A DNA stretch of 8,677 nt. It comes from Actinomycetota bacterium. Lineage in GTDB: Bacteria; Actinomycetota; Acidimicrobiia; IMCC26256; PALSA-610. The stretch's first letter is position 1. Each line of letters begins with the position of its first letter. Positions 1 to 6,170 of this stretch are shown piece by piece. Both the position numbers and the translations under genes were made by a program. The notes beneath the pieces were generated by a model, which had not been told where the DNA came from, made no database searches, and saw only the letters and a program-made list of their open reading frames with translations. The stretch covers positions 1 through 8,677 of the forward strand of contig JAUZEI010000577.1 of the NCBI GenBank assembly GCA_030839105.1. The letters are read 5' to 3'.

Positions 1-1
1 C

Positions 2-61
2 GTGTCGACGCTCGGCGCCGACTCACCCGATGCCGCGGTGCAAGACTCGATGCGCGCGTAG
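2..61 (+). pseudogene. Upstream in-frame piece of the exported-protein gene, ended by TAG
   Basis: Read in the same frame as the next gene, these bases encode VSTLGADSPDAAVQDSMRA and then a TAG at 59-61. The frame continues directly as QAEDWSKLMTMVDPSEIPFYDY. Together the two sides read like one helix of a small exported domain seen in actinobacterial lipoproteins, of the form PEAAVRAMLxALxxxDxxxLxxLxPPxExPxYDY. The gene therefore most likely began left of the window, and TAG replaces one internal codon, for example a leucine codon. It could be a true nonsense mutation or a base-call error. Seen: the open frame on both sides. Inferred: the family resemblance. Confidence 0.55.
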
Positions 62-85
62 CAGGCCGAGGACTGGTCGAAGCTG

Positions 86-1354
86 ATGACAATGGTCGAC
101 CCGAGCGAGATCCCGTTCTACGACTACCGGGCGGCGTTCACCGAGCTGATCGCAAGGAGCAAGTCATGTGGGACGTCGGACAATCCGTGTCAGGAGGGTG
201 GCACGACGTCGCCGACGCCGGCCTTCACAATCGGATCCATGAAGACGACATCGCAGGTCAGCGGTGACACGGCGAAGGTGCGGCTGACGGCGTCGGGCAC
301 CACGAACAACGGCACGTGGTCGCTCGACGGGGGCTGCTACAAGGCCAGCAGCGACGACGCGACCAATCCCCAGTTCCAGTATCCGGTCACGTGCGGCGTC
401 GGCAGCTCGTTGACCTACTTCTCGCTGCTGGCCTTTCCGCTCAGGGGGGCCGACCCGAGTGCGCAGTTCACCGTCGTCCAGCGGGATGGCCGTTGGTTCG
501 TGAGCCCGGTCGACACCGTCCTCGACGTCATCAACCAAACGATCTCGCAGCTCGATCGGCGCTCGGTCTACGCGATGCTGAACGTGCCCGACCGGATTCC
601 CTTCGACGGCGCGCTCGCGCTCGGGCAGCCCGTGGTCCTGAGCTTCTCGAAGCCGACCTACGGCGGGCGCGTGCTCTCGTTCGACGGTCACCGGGGCGAG
701 CAGCTGCTCGGGCTGGCGAAGTCGCAGGCGGCATCGGGATCGCAATCGACGGCCTCCGACTACCAGGACTCGTTCGCAAGCGCGCGCGTGTTCGCGCCCG
801 ACGGATCGGAGATCGTCGACGCCGGCAATCTGCTCTCCGGACACGCATTGACGCTGCCGGCCGACGGCACCTACAAGGTCGTGTTGCAGGCACAGCTCTA
901 CACACTCACCGACACCGGCCCCGTCACCGTGACGATTTGGGATGCCGCGAACGCGCCCGCCGAAGCCAAGAAGGACCGCGGCTCGTCGTCGTGCTCCTAC
1001 ACGCTCCTCGGATCGGAATGCAGCTCGCGGTACTCGTCGAGTTCGTCGGGCGGGACGCTGGTCGGTCCGACACCGACGGCCGTCGCGACGAACCCGGCAG
1101 AGACGTGCACGTCGACGGCTACCGAAAAAGTGTGTTCGGGCTCTGCGACCCGAGGGACCTTTGTGCTTCCGTCGACCCTCCCGGGTTCCGGACCGAACTC
1201 GACGGCCGTCAGCGGCGTCACCATCGGCGGCGGCATCGGCGTGAGCGGCAACGGGACCGGCACCAGCGTTCTGGTCACCCCTTCCACGGTTGCGCAAAAC
1301 GGGGGCGGAAACTCCGGGAGTTCCTCGGCCGCGAGCTCCGTACCGCATGGGTGA
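86..1354 (+). CDS. Exported serine-rich protein of unknown function (N-terminus missing)
   Basis: No function is recognised. The first ATG after the in-frame TAG at 59-61 gives 422 residues with no signal peptide, so this start is probably an artefact of the stop and the real gene begins upstream. Residues 1-145 resemble a small domain of actinobacterial exported proteins: a start like DPSEIPFYDY, a Cys-containing beta region, and the closing motif QRDGRWFVSPVDTVLDVI near 130-147. Residues 160-290 look like a beta-sandwich, with APDGSEI and LPADGTYKVVLQA typical of bacterial Ig or pre-peptidase-like folds. From about 295 the chain is Ser/Gly/Thr-rich with paired Cys, as in a surface-exposed tail. 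Its stop overlaps the start of the next gene by 8 bases, so the two are probably co-transcribed. It may be a pseudogene if the TAG is real. Confidence 0.7.
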   Translation: MTMVDPSEIPFYDYRAAFTELIARSKSCGTSDNPCQEGGTTSPTPAFTIGSMKTTSQVSGDTAKVRLTASGTTNNGTWSLDGGCYKASSDDATNPQFQYPVTCGVGSSLTYFSLLAFPLRGADPSAQFTVVQRDGRWFVSPVDTVLDVINQTISQLDRRSVYAMLNVPDRIPFDGALALGQPVVLSFSKPTYGGRVLSFDGHRGEQLLGLAKSQAASGSQSTASDYQDSFASARVFAPDGSEIVDAGNLLSGHALTLPADGTYKVVLQAQLYTLTDTGPVTVTIWDAANAPAEAKKDRGSSSCSYTLLGSECSSRYSSSSSGGTLVGPTPTAVATNPAETCTSTATEKVCSGSATRGTFVLPSTLPGSGPNSTAVSGVTIGGGIGVSGNGTGTSVLVTPSTVAQNGGGNSGSSSAASSVPHG

Positions 1355-1826
1355 GGGCGCGCGTCGACGGGCACTCATCGCCGACGGCTGTTACCTTCTC
1401 GGCGGCGCGGCACTCGTCGCGTCCGCGTTCGTGCACTGGATCGCGCGGGGGGCGGGCAGTGGTCTACGCGGGCACGCGCTCGTCGACGTGCTCGCCGCAC
1501 TCGGCAAGCATGTGCCCGCGCTCTCGGCCGGACGCCTTACCGTGCTGTGGTATCTCGTTCCGGTGTCGGGCGCGCTGAGCTGGATCGGGTTCGGTCTGCT
1601 CGGCCCGCGCAGCCGCGGCGCGCGGGTCGCCTCGATCGCGGCCCTGGTCGCGGTGGTCGCGGCCGACGGCGCGTTCTGGCGACTCGCGGGCATGGCGCGT
1701 CTCGGTTGGGGACCCAAGCTCGCGTTGGTCGGTGCGTTGCTGTTGTGCGGCGGCGCGTGGGTCCCCGCCGCTTGGCTCGGTACCACGGAGCCGGGCCGCG
1801 CACGCTCTCACCTCGCGGGCCTGTAG
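1347..1826 (+). CDS. Small four-helix membrane protein, unknown function
   Basis: The protein has 159 residues with four hydrophobic segments at about 9-33, 63-86, 93-114 and 122-145, joined by Arg-rich loops, so it is an integral membrane protein. The loop between helices 1 and 2 (RGHALVDVLAALG) is amphipathic. I chose ATG at 1347, which overlaps the previous stop (ATGGGTGA) as in translational coupling. A TTG at 1290 in the same frame would add 19 Arg/Pro-rich residues that fit a membrane N-terminus poorly. The last codons and the TAG stop come from GCGGGCCTGTAG, which belongs to the tRNA-like sequence starting at 1817. The present C-terminus may therefore be a fusion product. No family function can be assigned. 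Confidence 0.72.
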   Translation: MGEGARRRALIADGCYLLGGAALVASAFVHWIARGAGSGLRGHALVDVLAALGKHVPALSAGRLTVLWYLVPVSGALSWIGFGLLGPRSRGARVASIAALVAVVAADGAFWRLAGMARLGWGPKLALVGALLLCGGAWVPAAWLGTTEPGRARSHLAGL

Positions 1827-1854
1827 CTCAGTGGTCAGAGCAGGGACTCATGAT
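1817..1854 (+). pseudogene. tRNA(CAU) 5'-half copy, possible attachment-site remnant
   Basis: The sequence repeats the first 39 bases of the complete tRNA at 5337: acceptor 5' strand GGGCCTG, the D-arm GCTC-AGTGGTCA-GAGC, and the anticodon region ACTCAT. The first 29 bases are identical; then one G is missing and one A is G. After ATC the similarity fades, although a weak CGG....TTCGA pattern up to about 1876 may be decayed T-arm. The 3' acceptor strand CAGGCCC is absent, so it cannot make a normal tRNA. It overlaps the end of the upstream gene and supplies its stop codon. It could be half of an att direct repeat or a decayed tandem tRNA copy. Confidence 0.75.
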
Positions 1855-1952
1855 CGGATAGACCATTCGAGGTCTGCGGCGGACGGTGCGGATCATTGGG
1901 TGTACCGGATGCGCATCAAAGGATGGGACGGTCCCTTCACGTAGTCCCGTTG

Positions 1953-3014
1953 TCACTCACATCCGACTCCGTTGCCATCGCTATCGAGACCGTAGATGTC
2001 TGGACCGGTGACGCGTACGGGTCCTTGCACATACCTGGGTCCGTTGCCTGAACCGCCTGCGCAATCGACGTCAGGGCCAGGCGGGATACATGGGCTATAG
2101 CCCGGCGTGCAGTTCGGCGGCGGCGGCGGGGGCGGGGGAGGCGGGGGTGCCGGACACGCGACCGGGTTTCCGGTGGGTGTGCTTCCGCCGGGCGCGGTTC
2201 CGAATGGGATGGTCGCGCCCGATCGCAGGACGAGGCGGTAGCCCTGCGCTTTCGGGTTCGAGAAAATGCCGCTTACGGGGTCGCAGAACGATGGCGCGTA
2301 GTTTCCGAAGTTGTGGGCGTCGCCGAAAGCGTGAACGGCTCCGTCTGCTTCTGCGATCCAGTAGCCCTTGTTGGTCGGACTCGACGCGGTGCCAACGACA
2401 TCGGTGACGTTCGCGCCGATGCCCGGAAGGCTGCCGAAAAACGGTGCGTCCCCGAAGCTGAAGATGCCGCCGTCATGGGCGACGAGGCGGTAGCCCTTGC
2501 CGGTTGGGCTGGTGCTGATGCCGTCGATTGGTTGGTTGAGTTTGATCGCGCCCGTAGATCCATAGAAATGACCGTCGCCGAAGGTGAAGATGCCACCGTC
2601 ACGCGCGACGAGCCAGTAGCCCTTCCCGGATTTCGTTGGCGCCATGGAGAACACGGGTTGGTTGAGGTGCGCTGCGCCCATGCTTCCGTAAAAGCGGGCG
2701 GCGCCGTAGGTGAAAATGCCACCGTCACTTGCGACGAGCCAGTATCCGGTCCCGCTCGGCGCGACTGACCCACCGACCACGGGCCGCGCAAGCGCGAGGC
2801 TCGACGCATCACCGTGCAGCGAAGCGTTGCCAACAGCAGTCACCGAGCCGTCGCCGTAGACGAGCCAGAAGCCTTTGCCGTTCAGGGTTGAGAACCCATT
2901 GACGGCCGTGTGCGGCCACGGGTTTGCCGCAGCCTCGGCGGCATACGCATGGGCTATGACGGTCGTTGCGACAATCAGCAAGAGTGTCAGGCCGGCTCGA
3001 ACAGTTCGACGCAA
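1953..3014 (-). CDS. Secreted repeat protein (beta-propeller-like) with excalibur-like C-terminus
   Basis: The product has 353 residues. Residues 1-26 form a signal peptide (RR at the start, hydrophobic 8-20). Residues 46-275 contain about six repeats of 40-45 residues with the core GYWLVASDGGIF-(S/T)FGDAxFYGS and spacers such as LNQPVxxxxPTxxGK. This pattern is common in exported proteins of Acidimicrobiia and suggests beta-propeller blades. An 11-proline linker at 290-300 leads to a Cys-rich domain at 302-353 with DVDCAGGSGNGPxYVxGPV and the final DIYGLDSDGNGVGCE, a calcium-binding-like excalibur-type ending. The start is TTG at 3014, chosen because it places the signal peptide at the N-terminus; the only upstream alternative is CTG. 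The role is probably extracellular or cell-wall bound; the substrate is unknown. Confidence 0.85.
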   Translation of the reverse strand: MRRTVRAGLTLLLIVATTVIAHAYAAEAAANPWPHTAVNGFSTLNGKGFWLVYGDGSVTAVGNASLHGDASSLALARPVVGGSVAPSGTGYWLVASDGGIFTYGAARFYGSMGAAHLNQPVFSMAPTKSGKGYWLVARDGGIFTFGDGHFYGSTGAIKLNQPIDGISTSPTGKGYRLVAHDGGIFSFGDAPFFGSLPGIGANVTDVVGTASSPTNKGYWIAEADGAVHAFGDAHNFGNYAPSFCDPVSGIFSNPKAQGYRLVLRSGATIPFGTAPGGSTPTGNPVACPAPPPPPPPPPPPNCTPGYSPCIPPGPDVDCAGGSGNGPRYVQGPVRVTGPDIYGLDSDGNGVGCE

Positions 3015-3417
3015 AGCGGTTCCGATCGCAGATGACAGCTTCTTAGCGAACGATCGTCTACACCGGCTTTAGCGAGGCGCGCAAAAGAACGACGGCTCGA
3101 TCCGCTGCTTGGCGGAGCAACATGGTCTACCGAGGAGATGTCGCGCCGGTGCGGGTCCGTACCCTGACAGGCGGGCCACGAACGGCCGACACGTCGAGCT
3201 CGCCCGACGACATCCAACGCGAACCACGCCCGATGATCCGCCGGAAGCCAACGATGGCGGCCCCCGTCGAAACGGGGGCCGTCATCCTTGCGCTGCTGTT
3301 CGGGGTTAACAGCTCGGGTGGGTTACGACGTAGGCGTCGTCACTCGCCTGATTCCCCGGTTGAAGATGGAAGATGTGCGTGTGAAGCCTCGCACCCCTCT
3401 CCTAGGCGCCCACAGAT
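3015..3417. other. Intergenic stretch between two leftward secreted-protein genes
   Basis: No convincing gene is seen here on either strand; the short open frames are Arg/Pro-rich and resemble nothing known. It holds the strong hairpin at 3253-3286, a smaller one at 3325-3340 (ACGACG-TAGG-CGTCGT), and must contain the promoter of the leftward gene that starts at 3014. I could not pick a good -35/-10 pair. Confidence 0.6.
3253..3286 (-). terminator. Strong hairpin, likely terminator of the leftward gene ending at 3418
   Basis: The arms pair over 15 positions (one G-T wobble) around a CGAA loop at 3268-3271; the core is GGCCCCCGT / ACGGGGGCC. It lies about 130 bases past the stop of the gene at 3418-4461 and before the next leftward gene. 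No T-run follows on either strand, as is often the case in actinomycete terminators. Direction is inferred from the flanking genes. Confidence 0.6.
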
Positions 3418-4461
3418 TCAGGAACAAGCAGGACCGCGGGTCAGCACGTACTTCGTGATCACTCCGCTGATGGTCCACCTGAAGTAGATGTGGGTGTGCA
3501 AGCCCGACTTCAGACTGAGCGAGCGCGTGAGATCCGCGAAGTGCATCGTCTTCCCGGTGGGCGCGACCGTCGTGTAGGACCCCGTCGCGAGCGTGCCCCG
3601 GCCCGTCTGGTTGACGCGCCAATGAATGACCGTCCCCACCGGGAAGTAGTTGTACCCGATGTGGATCGTGGTGCATCGCTTCACGTCCAGCTCGAAGATG
3701 TTCGGGGCGTGCCCGCCACCACCGCCGATGACCGAGCTTCCACAACCGTTGCATTGGATGGTTTCAGCCAGCTTGGCACTGTCCGTTTCGAGGATCGTCC
3801 ACGGCGGGGACGGCGGCACCTTGAAGCTGCTGTGTGTCGCGCAGCAGTTCGCCATCGCGGTGGTGACGCCTTGGGCCGCACCCGCGGCCGTGACCGTGAA
3901 CGGCGCTGAGACTGGCGCACCGCCCAAGTTCGGCAGGGACATGAAGTCGTAGTAGGTGGCGAAGTTGTCCGCACCGGTCAGCGCGAGGATGCCGCCACCG
4001 TTGTCCAAGAAGGTCGCGAAGTCGGCCTTCCGGGCATTGATTTTGGCTTCCCCGGCCGGGGTGTTGTCACATCCGCCGCAGGACGAATCCGAAGCCGTGA
4101 TGATCGCCGACCACAACGGTACGTTGCCTGCGCCGACGAACTTCGTCGTGGCGAACGCGGGGCTCGTCGGGTCCACGGTCGTGACCGCCGGCTCGCCGCC
4201 GATGTCCGTCACTGCCGTGGGAACCTCACTGCCCTGGTCGAGCGCGAGAATCGGCTTGGTCGAGCCGTTCCTCACCTTGTTCAGGACGATCCGCATGTAG
4301 TTACACTCGTCGGTACTTCCGCCCGAACAGTGAAAATCCATGTCGTGTCCGGTAGCCGCGAAGTTCCCGGGCGTGGCTGCGTGGGCGGCTGGTGCCGTCG
4401 CCAGAGCGATGCCACCTCCCGCTGAGATGACGGCAATAAGCGCGGTCAATAGTCGTCGCAT
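3418..4461 (-). CDS. Secreted Cys-rich protein with a ThuA/amidotransferase-like domain
   Basis: ATG at 4461 gives 347 residues. Residues 1-28 are a signal peptide (MRRLL, hydrophobic core, AHA cleavage site). Residues 35-240 resemble a family of exported proteins with a flavodoxin/GATase1-like fold: the opening ATGHDMDFHC, then LWSAIITASDSSCGGCD, INARKADFATFLDNGGGILALTG, and YYDFMSLPNL. No catalytic Cys-His-Glu triad is obvious, so enzyme activity is doubtful. Cysteines occur in pairs (128/131, 206/207, 237/240), suggesting disulfides. Residues 250-347 look like a beta-rich Ig or fibronectin-like domain. The frame is open far upstream, but the extra 96 residues are not protein-like and would bury the signal peptide. 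A TTG at 4467 is a rival start: GGAGAGAGG sits 6 bases before it, against 12 before ATG. Confidence 0.83.
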   Translation of the reverse strand: MRRLLTALIAVISAGGGIALATAPAAHAATPGNFAATGHDMDFHCSGGSTDECNYMRIVLNKVRNGSTKPILALDQGSEVPTAVTDIGGEPAVTTVDPTSPAFATTKFVGAGNVPLWSAIITASDSSCGGCDNTPAGEAKINARKADFATFLDNGGGILALTGADNFATYYDFMSLPNLGGAPVSAPFTVTAAGAAQGVTTAMANCCATHSSFKVPPSPPWTILETDSAKLAETIQCNGCGSSVIGGGGGHAPNIFELDVKRCTTIHIGYNYFPVGTVIHWRVNQTGRGTLATGSYTTVAPTGKTMHFADLTRSLSLKSGLHTHIYFRWTISGVITKYVLTRGPACS

Positions 4462-4481
4462 CCTCAATGTGAACCTCTCTC

Positions 4482-4570
4482 CGCCAAGGGGCTCCCCGAT
4501 CGCGCTGTTGCGCGACGAAAAGACCCTCCCCTGAGGTCGGCGGTCCCGCAAAGCCCCGCAGGGGCCGACC
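4482..4570 (-). promoter_or_regulatory. Foldable 5' leader of the secreted-protein gene
   Basis: Just upstream of the ribosome-binding site, the leader can form a 7-bp closing stem (4535-4541 with 4564-4570, GGTCGGC/GCCGACC) enclosing a CCCC-GCA-GGGG hairpin at 4554-4564. It is followed by a 6-bp hairpin at 4500-4515 (loop TGTT on the + strand) and a GGGG/CCCC pair at 4488-4497. Such structure could be a cis-regulatory RNA or simply reflect high GC. It matches no riboswitch class I can confirm. Confidence 0.3.
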
Positions 4571-4986
4571 GATCCGGTTCTACTCGGCGGTACAAGTGCT
4601 GGCAAGGAAATCTTTACAAGCCAGACGGAACGATCGGGCCCGGTCATCACCGGAGCCTTCCGCTCTCCCGAGTTGGCGACGACGAAGTCGCGAGACTGAT
4701 CGTCAGGACGCGTTGTCGATCGCGATCGCCGGACGCGCCCCAACACCATCGCCTGGTCTGCTCTATGGACCGGTCACACGTCGGTGGCGGGTGCGTAGCT
4801 GCGAGTGCGTCAAATGACACGCAGTCGCGTCGGGACGTGAACCCTGACTTCACGGAATTCACAGTGCGTCTCTCTCAGAAGCGCCCGCGTTCGCATACGC
4901 CTCATCAAGGCGGTCACTCCTAACAAACAAACTCGCTCCACAACGCCGCCCTGAACAGCAGAGTTACTAGTAACGCAAACACAGAG
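4571..4986. other. Non-coding or decayed stretch
   Basis: No gene is recognised on either strand. On the - strand the frame of the integrase relic at 4987-5220 stays open past 4987 to a TGA near 4814, but the peptide there (LCVCVTSNSAVQGG and onward) no longer resembles a recombinase, so similarity ends at about 4987. The promoter of the leftward gene starting at 4461 should lie in the low-coordinate part. Nothing else stands out. Confidence 0.5.
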
Positions 4987-5220
4987 CCCGGTCGCGAGAA
5001 GTCGCCGAACGTCGTCGAGGCCGATGACCGGTATCGGTGTCGCGGCAGGGTCGCCGGGGGAGTCGGCACGGTCGAACGGATTCGGCGCGTCGTACTCCTT
5101 CGCCCACCATGCGAAGAACGGTCGCCGGTTCGTGAAGCGAATGCGCCGGGTCGATGCCTCGATCGGCTGCGCAACCAGATCACCCTGTAGCCGGCTCGGG
5201 CTTGAGTACTGGTCGTCCGT
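4987..5220 (-). pseudogene. Tyrosine recombinase (integrase) core-binding-domain relic
   Basis: A leftward frame with no usable start codon encodes EASTRRIRFTNRRPFFAWWA, then KEYDAPNPFDRADSPGD and TPIPVIGLDDVRRLLATG. This matches the end of the SAM-like N-terminal domain and the linker into the catalytic domain of XerC/D-type phage integrases, whose usual form is LRxFFxWLxEExxxxxNPxxxxxxPxxPxxPVPVLxxDxLRxLLAxC. Clear similarity covers 4987 to about 5163; the frame is open to the tRNA at 5337 without clear homology. The catalytic domain, which should follow leftward, is missing. It cannot be the other half of the relic at 5425-5859: on the - strand that C-terminal piece lies upstream of this N-terminal piece, the wrong order for a single broken gene. 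Confidence 0.7.
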
Positions 5221-5336
5221 GTTCCGCAGAAGCCTCGCGCGTCGCGGTCGCTCCCCGCGACCGTCACCGTGTACGTAGCGCGAACGGCTACGGTGCGCAC
5301 GGCAGCGAAAAAGCGTTGCTAGAGCGAATGTTTTCG

Positions 5337-5409
5337 GGGCCTGTAGCTCAGTGGTCAGAGCAGGGGACTCATAATCCCTCGGTCGGAGGTTCGATACCTC
5401 CCAGGCCCA
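5337..5409 (+). tRNA. tRNA with CAU anticodon, probably tRNA-Ile2 (reads AUA)
   Basis: A full cloverleaf forms. The acceptor stem is GGGCCTG/CAGGCCC (5337-5343 with 5402-5408), the D-stem GCTC/GAGC, and the anticodon stem GGGGA/TCCCT (5363-5367 with 5375-5379) around CTCATAA with CAT at 5370-5372. The T-stem is GGAGG/CCTCC with loop TTCGATA, and A5409 is the discriminator. CCA is not encoded (A is followed by CCG). Pair 1-72 is G-C, so it is not an initiator tRNA. The body AGCAGGNGACTCATAATC with C4-G69 and C5-G68 resembles bacterial tRNA-Ile2, whose C34 is converted to lysidine by TilS, more than elongator tRNA-Met. Integrase relics flank it on both sides. Confidence 0.93.
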
Positions 5410-5424
5410 CCGCGAACCGGCAGG

Positions 5425-5859
5425 TCAGACCGTACGGCGGAGTCTTTGGGTCTCGGGCGCCACCACGTTCCGCCTGCGGTCAGTCCCACGAAAACTCATC
5501 CGCAGCGTTCGAGCCGCCCCGTCGTCGAGATCGTTCGGGAAAAGGTGGCTGTAGACGCTCAAGGTAACGGACGGAAACGAGTGATCGAGCAGGCGCGCGA
5601 CTGCGACGTCATGCGCGCCCGCGGAGATTGCGAGGCTCGCCGCCGTGTGCCTCAGGGCGTGGGGCCGAAGTCCCTTGAGACCCACTGACGTCGCCGCTTC
5701 GTCGAAAACGTCGCGTCGCCAGTTGCCTTCGCGGAGCACTCCGCGCGCCGGACTCTCGGAGACGAGATCGTCTCCCGCCTTCCCGACGAGCGTCCGGATG
5801 ATCGCGCGGCAATAGGGAACTGTTGAACGGCGACGAAGGCCCCCACGGGGTGTGGGACA
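5425..5859 (-). pseudogene. Tyrosine recombinase (integrase), C-terminal catalytic half
   Basis: From GTG at 5739 the frame gives 104 residues, but recognisable sequence starts earlier: STVPYCRAIIRTLVGKAGDD and then LVSESPARGVLREGNWRRDVFD at 5740-5830, downstream of a TGA at 5860-5862. Numbered from GTG 5739, the motif HALRHTAAS holds His27 and Arg30, LLDHSFPSVTLSVYSHLF holds His53 and the nucleophile Tyr63. The first catalytic Arg and the whole N-terminal domain are absent, so it cannot be active unless the rest is supplied elsewhere. It ends 15 bases from the tRNA 3' end and points toward it, the usual position of an integrase gene just inside an element inserted at a tRNA. A short active ORF is a less likely reading. 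Confidence 0.8.
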
Positions 5860-6170
5860 TCAAGGTCGATGAGGTGAGTGTGGGCATGAAGACTCGGCTG
5901 TGCCCAACGAGCGCAAGCCGACGATCTCGACTTGAGCGAACGCCGTCCTCATTTGCGACTGCCCACACTGCAGCGCATTGCTTCGGCTCAGTTGATGCGC
6001 GCACCATTCTTCACCTGAAAGCGGATCCCGGAACGCCCGATTGACGGCGCGCAGACGGCGCGTCACGCTTCCTCCGTCATGGCAGGAGACGAGTACGACT
6101 GCGACCTACAACCGAAGGTGCCACGTCAGGGGGCCTGCAACCTCAACTCGTAGACGGGAAGGGCTGGGCC
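5860..6170. other. Intergenic stretch before the glycosyltransferase gene
   Basis: I see no gene. Leftward translation does not recover the missing integrase part with its first catalytic Arg, so the relic seems to end near 5860. A 9-base direct repeat GACGGCGCG occurs at 6043 and 6054. The promoter of the gene at 6171 must lie here; no clear -35/-10 was found. Confidence 0.5.

Noticed and set aside
1290..1346. TTG start extending the four-helix membrane protein by 19 residues.
   Set aside because: The added residues are Arg/Pro-rich with no clear ribosome-binding site; ATG 1347 gives the usual stop/start overlap.
164..1378. Long leftward open frame opposite the first gene.
   Set aside because: Its product is extremely Arg-rich, typical of an antisense shadow in high-GC DNA, while the + frame has protein-like composition and domain motifs.
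4465..4500. On the - strand, CGGGGAGCCCC...GGCGGAGAGAGG looks a little like the start of a TPP riboswitch.
   Set aside because: The 3' half of a TPP aptamer is missing; the start codon follows within about 25 bases.
4514..4590. On the + strand, CCGCAAAGCCCCGCAGGGG resembles the GCAAAGCC core of the cyclic-di-GMP-I riboswitch.
   Set aside because: The required GGCAAACC half and the P3 tetraloop receptor are not present, and no rightward gene follows.
4920..5300. Leftward open frame of 126 codons.
   Set aside because: It is a shifted frame over the integrase relic; the recognisable recombinase peptide lies in another - frame that has no start codon.
6043..6062. Direct repeat GACGGCGCG-CA-GACGGCGCG.
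   Set aside because: It is short, of simple GC-rich composition, and not placed at any feature boundary.
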